Assembly (NCBI RefSeq): GCF_014697105.1 | Contig: NZ_JACJRF010000021.1 | Span: 26,408-90,407, forward strand | Origin: Anabaena subtropica FACHB-260 | GTDB taxonomy: Bacteria; Cyanobacteriota; Cyanobacteriia; Cyanobacteriales; Nostocaceae | DNA: 64,000 bases | Direction of reading: 5' to 3' | Shown here: positions 63,955 to 64,000 of the stretch, piece after piece | How the letters are laid out: the number at the start of each line of letters is the position of its first letter | Numbering within the stretch: the first letter of the stretch is position 1 | Program-made: the position numbers and the translations under genes | The notes under the pieces: model-generated | Told to the model about the DNA's origin: nothing | Database searches by the model: none | The model's input: only the letters and a program-made list of their open reading frames with translations

Positions 63955-64000
63955 ATGAGCCGCACTTTTAAGATTGAAATCGCAGAGAGCGAAGAAGAAC
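63955..64000 (+). CDS. Start of a gene cut by the right window edge
   Basis: An ATG at 63955, preceded by AGAGGAAAC about 20 bases upstream, opens the frame MSRTFKIEIAESEEE, which runs off the window. The visible 15 residues resemble the beginning of IS630-type helix-turn-helix proteins, but this is too short to be sure. Confidence 0.5.
   Translation, partial: MSRTFKIEIAESEEE

Overview
The window looks like chromosomal DNA of a filamentous, heterocyst-forming cyanobacterium of the Nostoc/Anabaena group. Evidence: photosystem I genes psaA, psaB and psaK; a CO2-uptake NDH-1 operon; an N-II type neutral/acidic amino-acid ABC transporter arranged as in Anabaena (natFGH-bgtA); many GCGATCGC (HIP1) octamers; and heptanucleotide STRR-type repeats (TTGGTCA and CAACAGT families) between genes. 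Most of it is ordinary core genome with small accessory genes in between. I found no prophage, CRISPR array, complete insertion sequence or integrated element.

Layout. 1-1.5 kb: a MazE/MazF-type toxin-antitoxin pair cut by the window edge, a PD-(D/E)XK-like protein and a tiny ORF. 1.6-6.2 kb: psaA-psaB operon (minus strand) with a terminator and a long upstream region. 6.8-9.7 kb: a repeat-tailed lipoprotein, glutaminase and psaK. 10-12.8 kb: ftsH and a divergent FMN reductase. 12.8-16.8 kb: a Uma2-family gene relic, a nuclease-like protein, a ferrochelatase-like protein with a polyhistidine tail and a small hydrolase-like protein. 17-20.4 kb: an MFS exporter and acetolactate synthase with an extra zinc ribbon. 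20.4-27.8 kb: a glycosidase-aspartic protease fusion, cobB/cbiA, HU, cobD and an atypical flavin disulfide-reductase-like protein. 28.7-33.6 kb: ndhF-ndhD-cup operon for CO2 uptake. 33.6-38.6 kb: a dioxygenase-like protein, a STAS-sugar transferase fusion, queE, a DUF3318 protein and a YbjN-like protein. 39-43.2 kb: natF-natG-natH-bgtA. 44.2-49.7 kb: a WcaI-like glycosyltransferase, rsfS, a CGLD27-type membrane protein, asparaginase, initiator tRNA-Met and a membrane GTPase. 49.8-54.5 kb: an orphan C5-cytosine methyltransferase, deoC, recO and a second MFS exporter. 54.9-63.8 kb: a glycosyltransferase, a DUF262/DUF1524 protein, a metalloprotease, secG, gpmI, an ABC-F ATPase and a DUF2887-type protein. 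A new gene begins at the right edge.

Themes. Photosynthesis and carbon supply are served by psaA/B/K and the NDH-1/Cup operon. Nitrogen and amino-acid handling is served by natFGH-bgtA, glutaminase, asparaginase and IlvB. Corrin biosynthesis is represented by CobB/CbiA and CobD. Possible defence or nuclease genes are scattered singly (MazEF, DUF262/DUF1524, two PD-(D/E)XK-like proteins, the orphan methyltransferase, a DUF2887 protein, the Uma2 relic) and do not form an obvious island.

The most unusual observations are domain fusions (STAS + sugar transferase; GHL10 glycosidase + pepsin-like domain; IlvB + zinc ribbon), a ferrochelatase-like protein ending in seven histidines, a disulfide-reductase homologue without its cysteine pair, and heptad repeats that run directly into the start codons of several genes. 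I did not find a convincing new multi-gene system.
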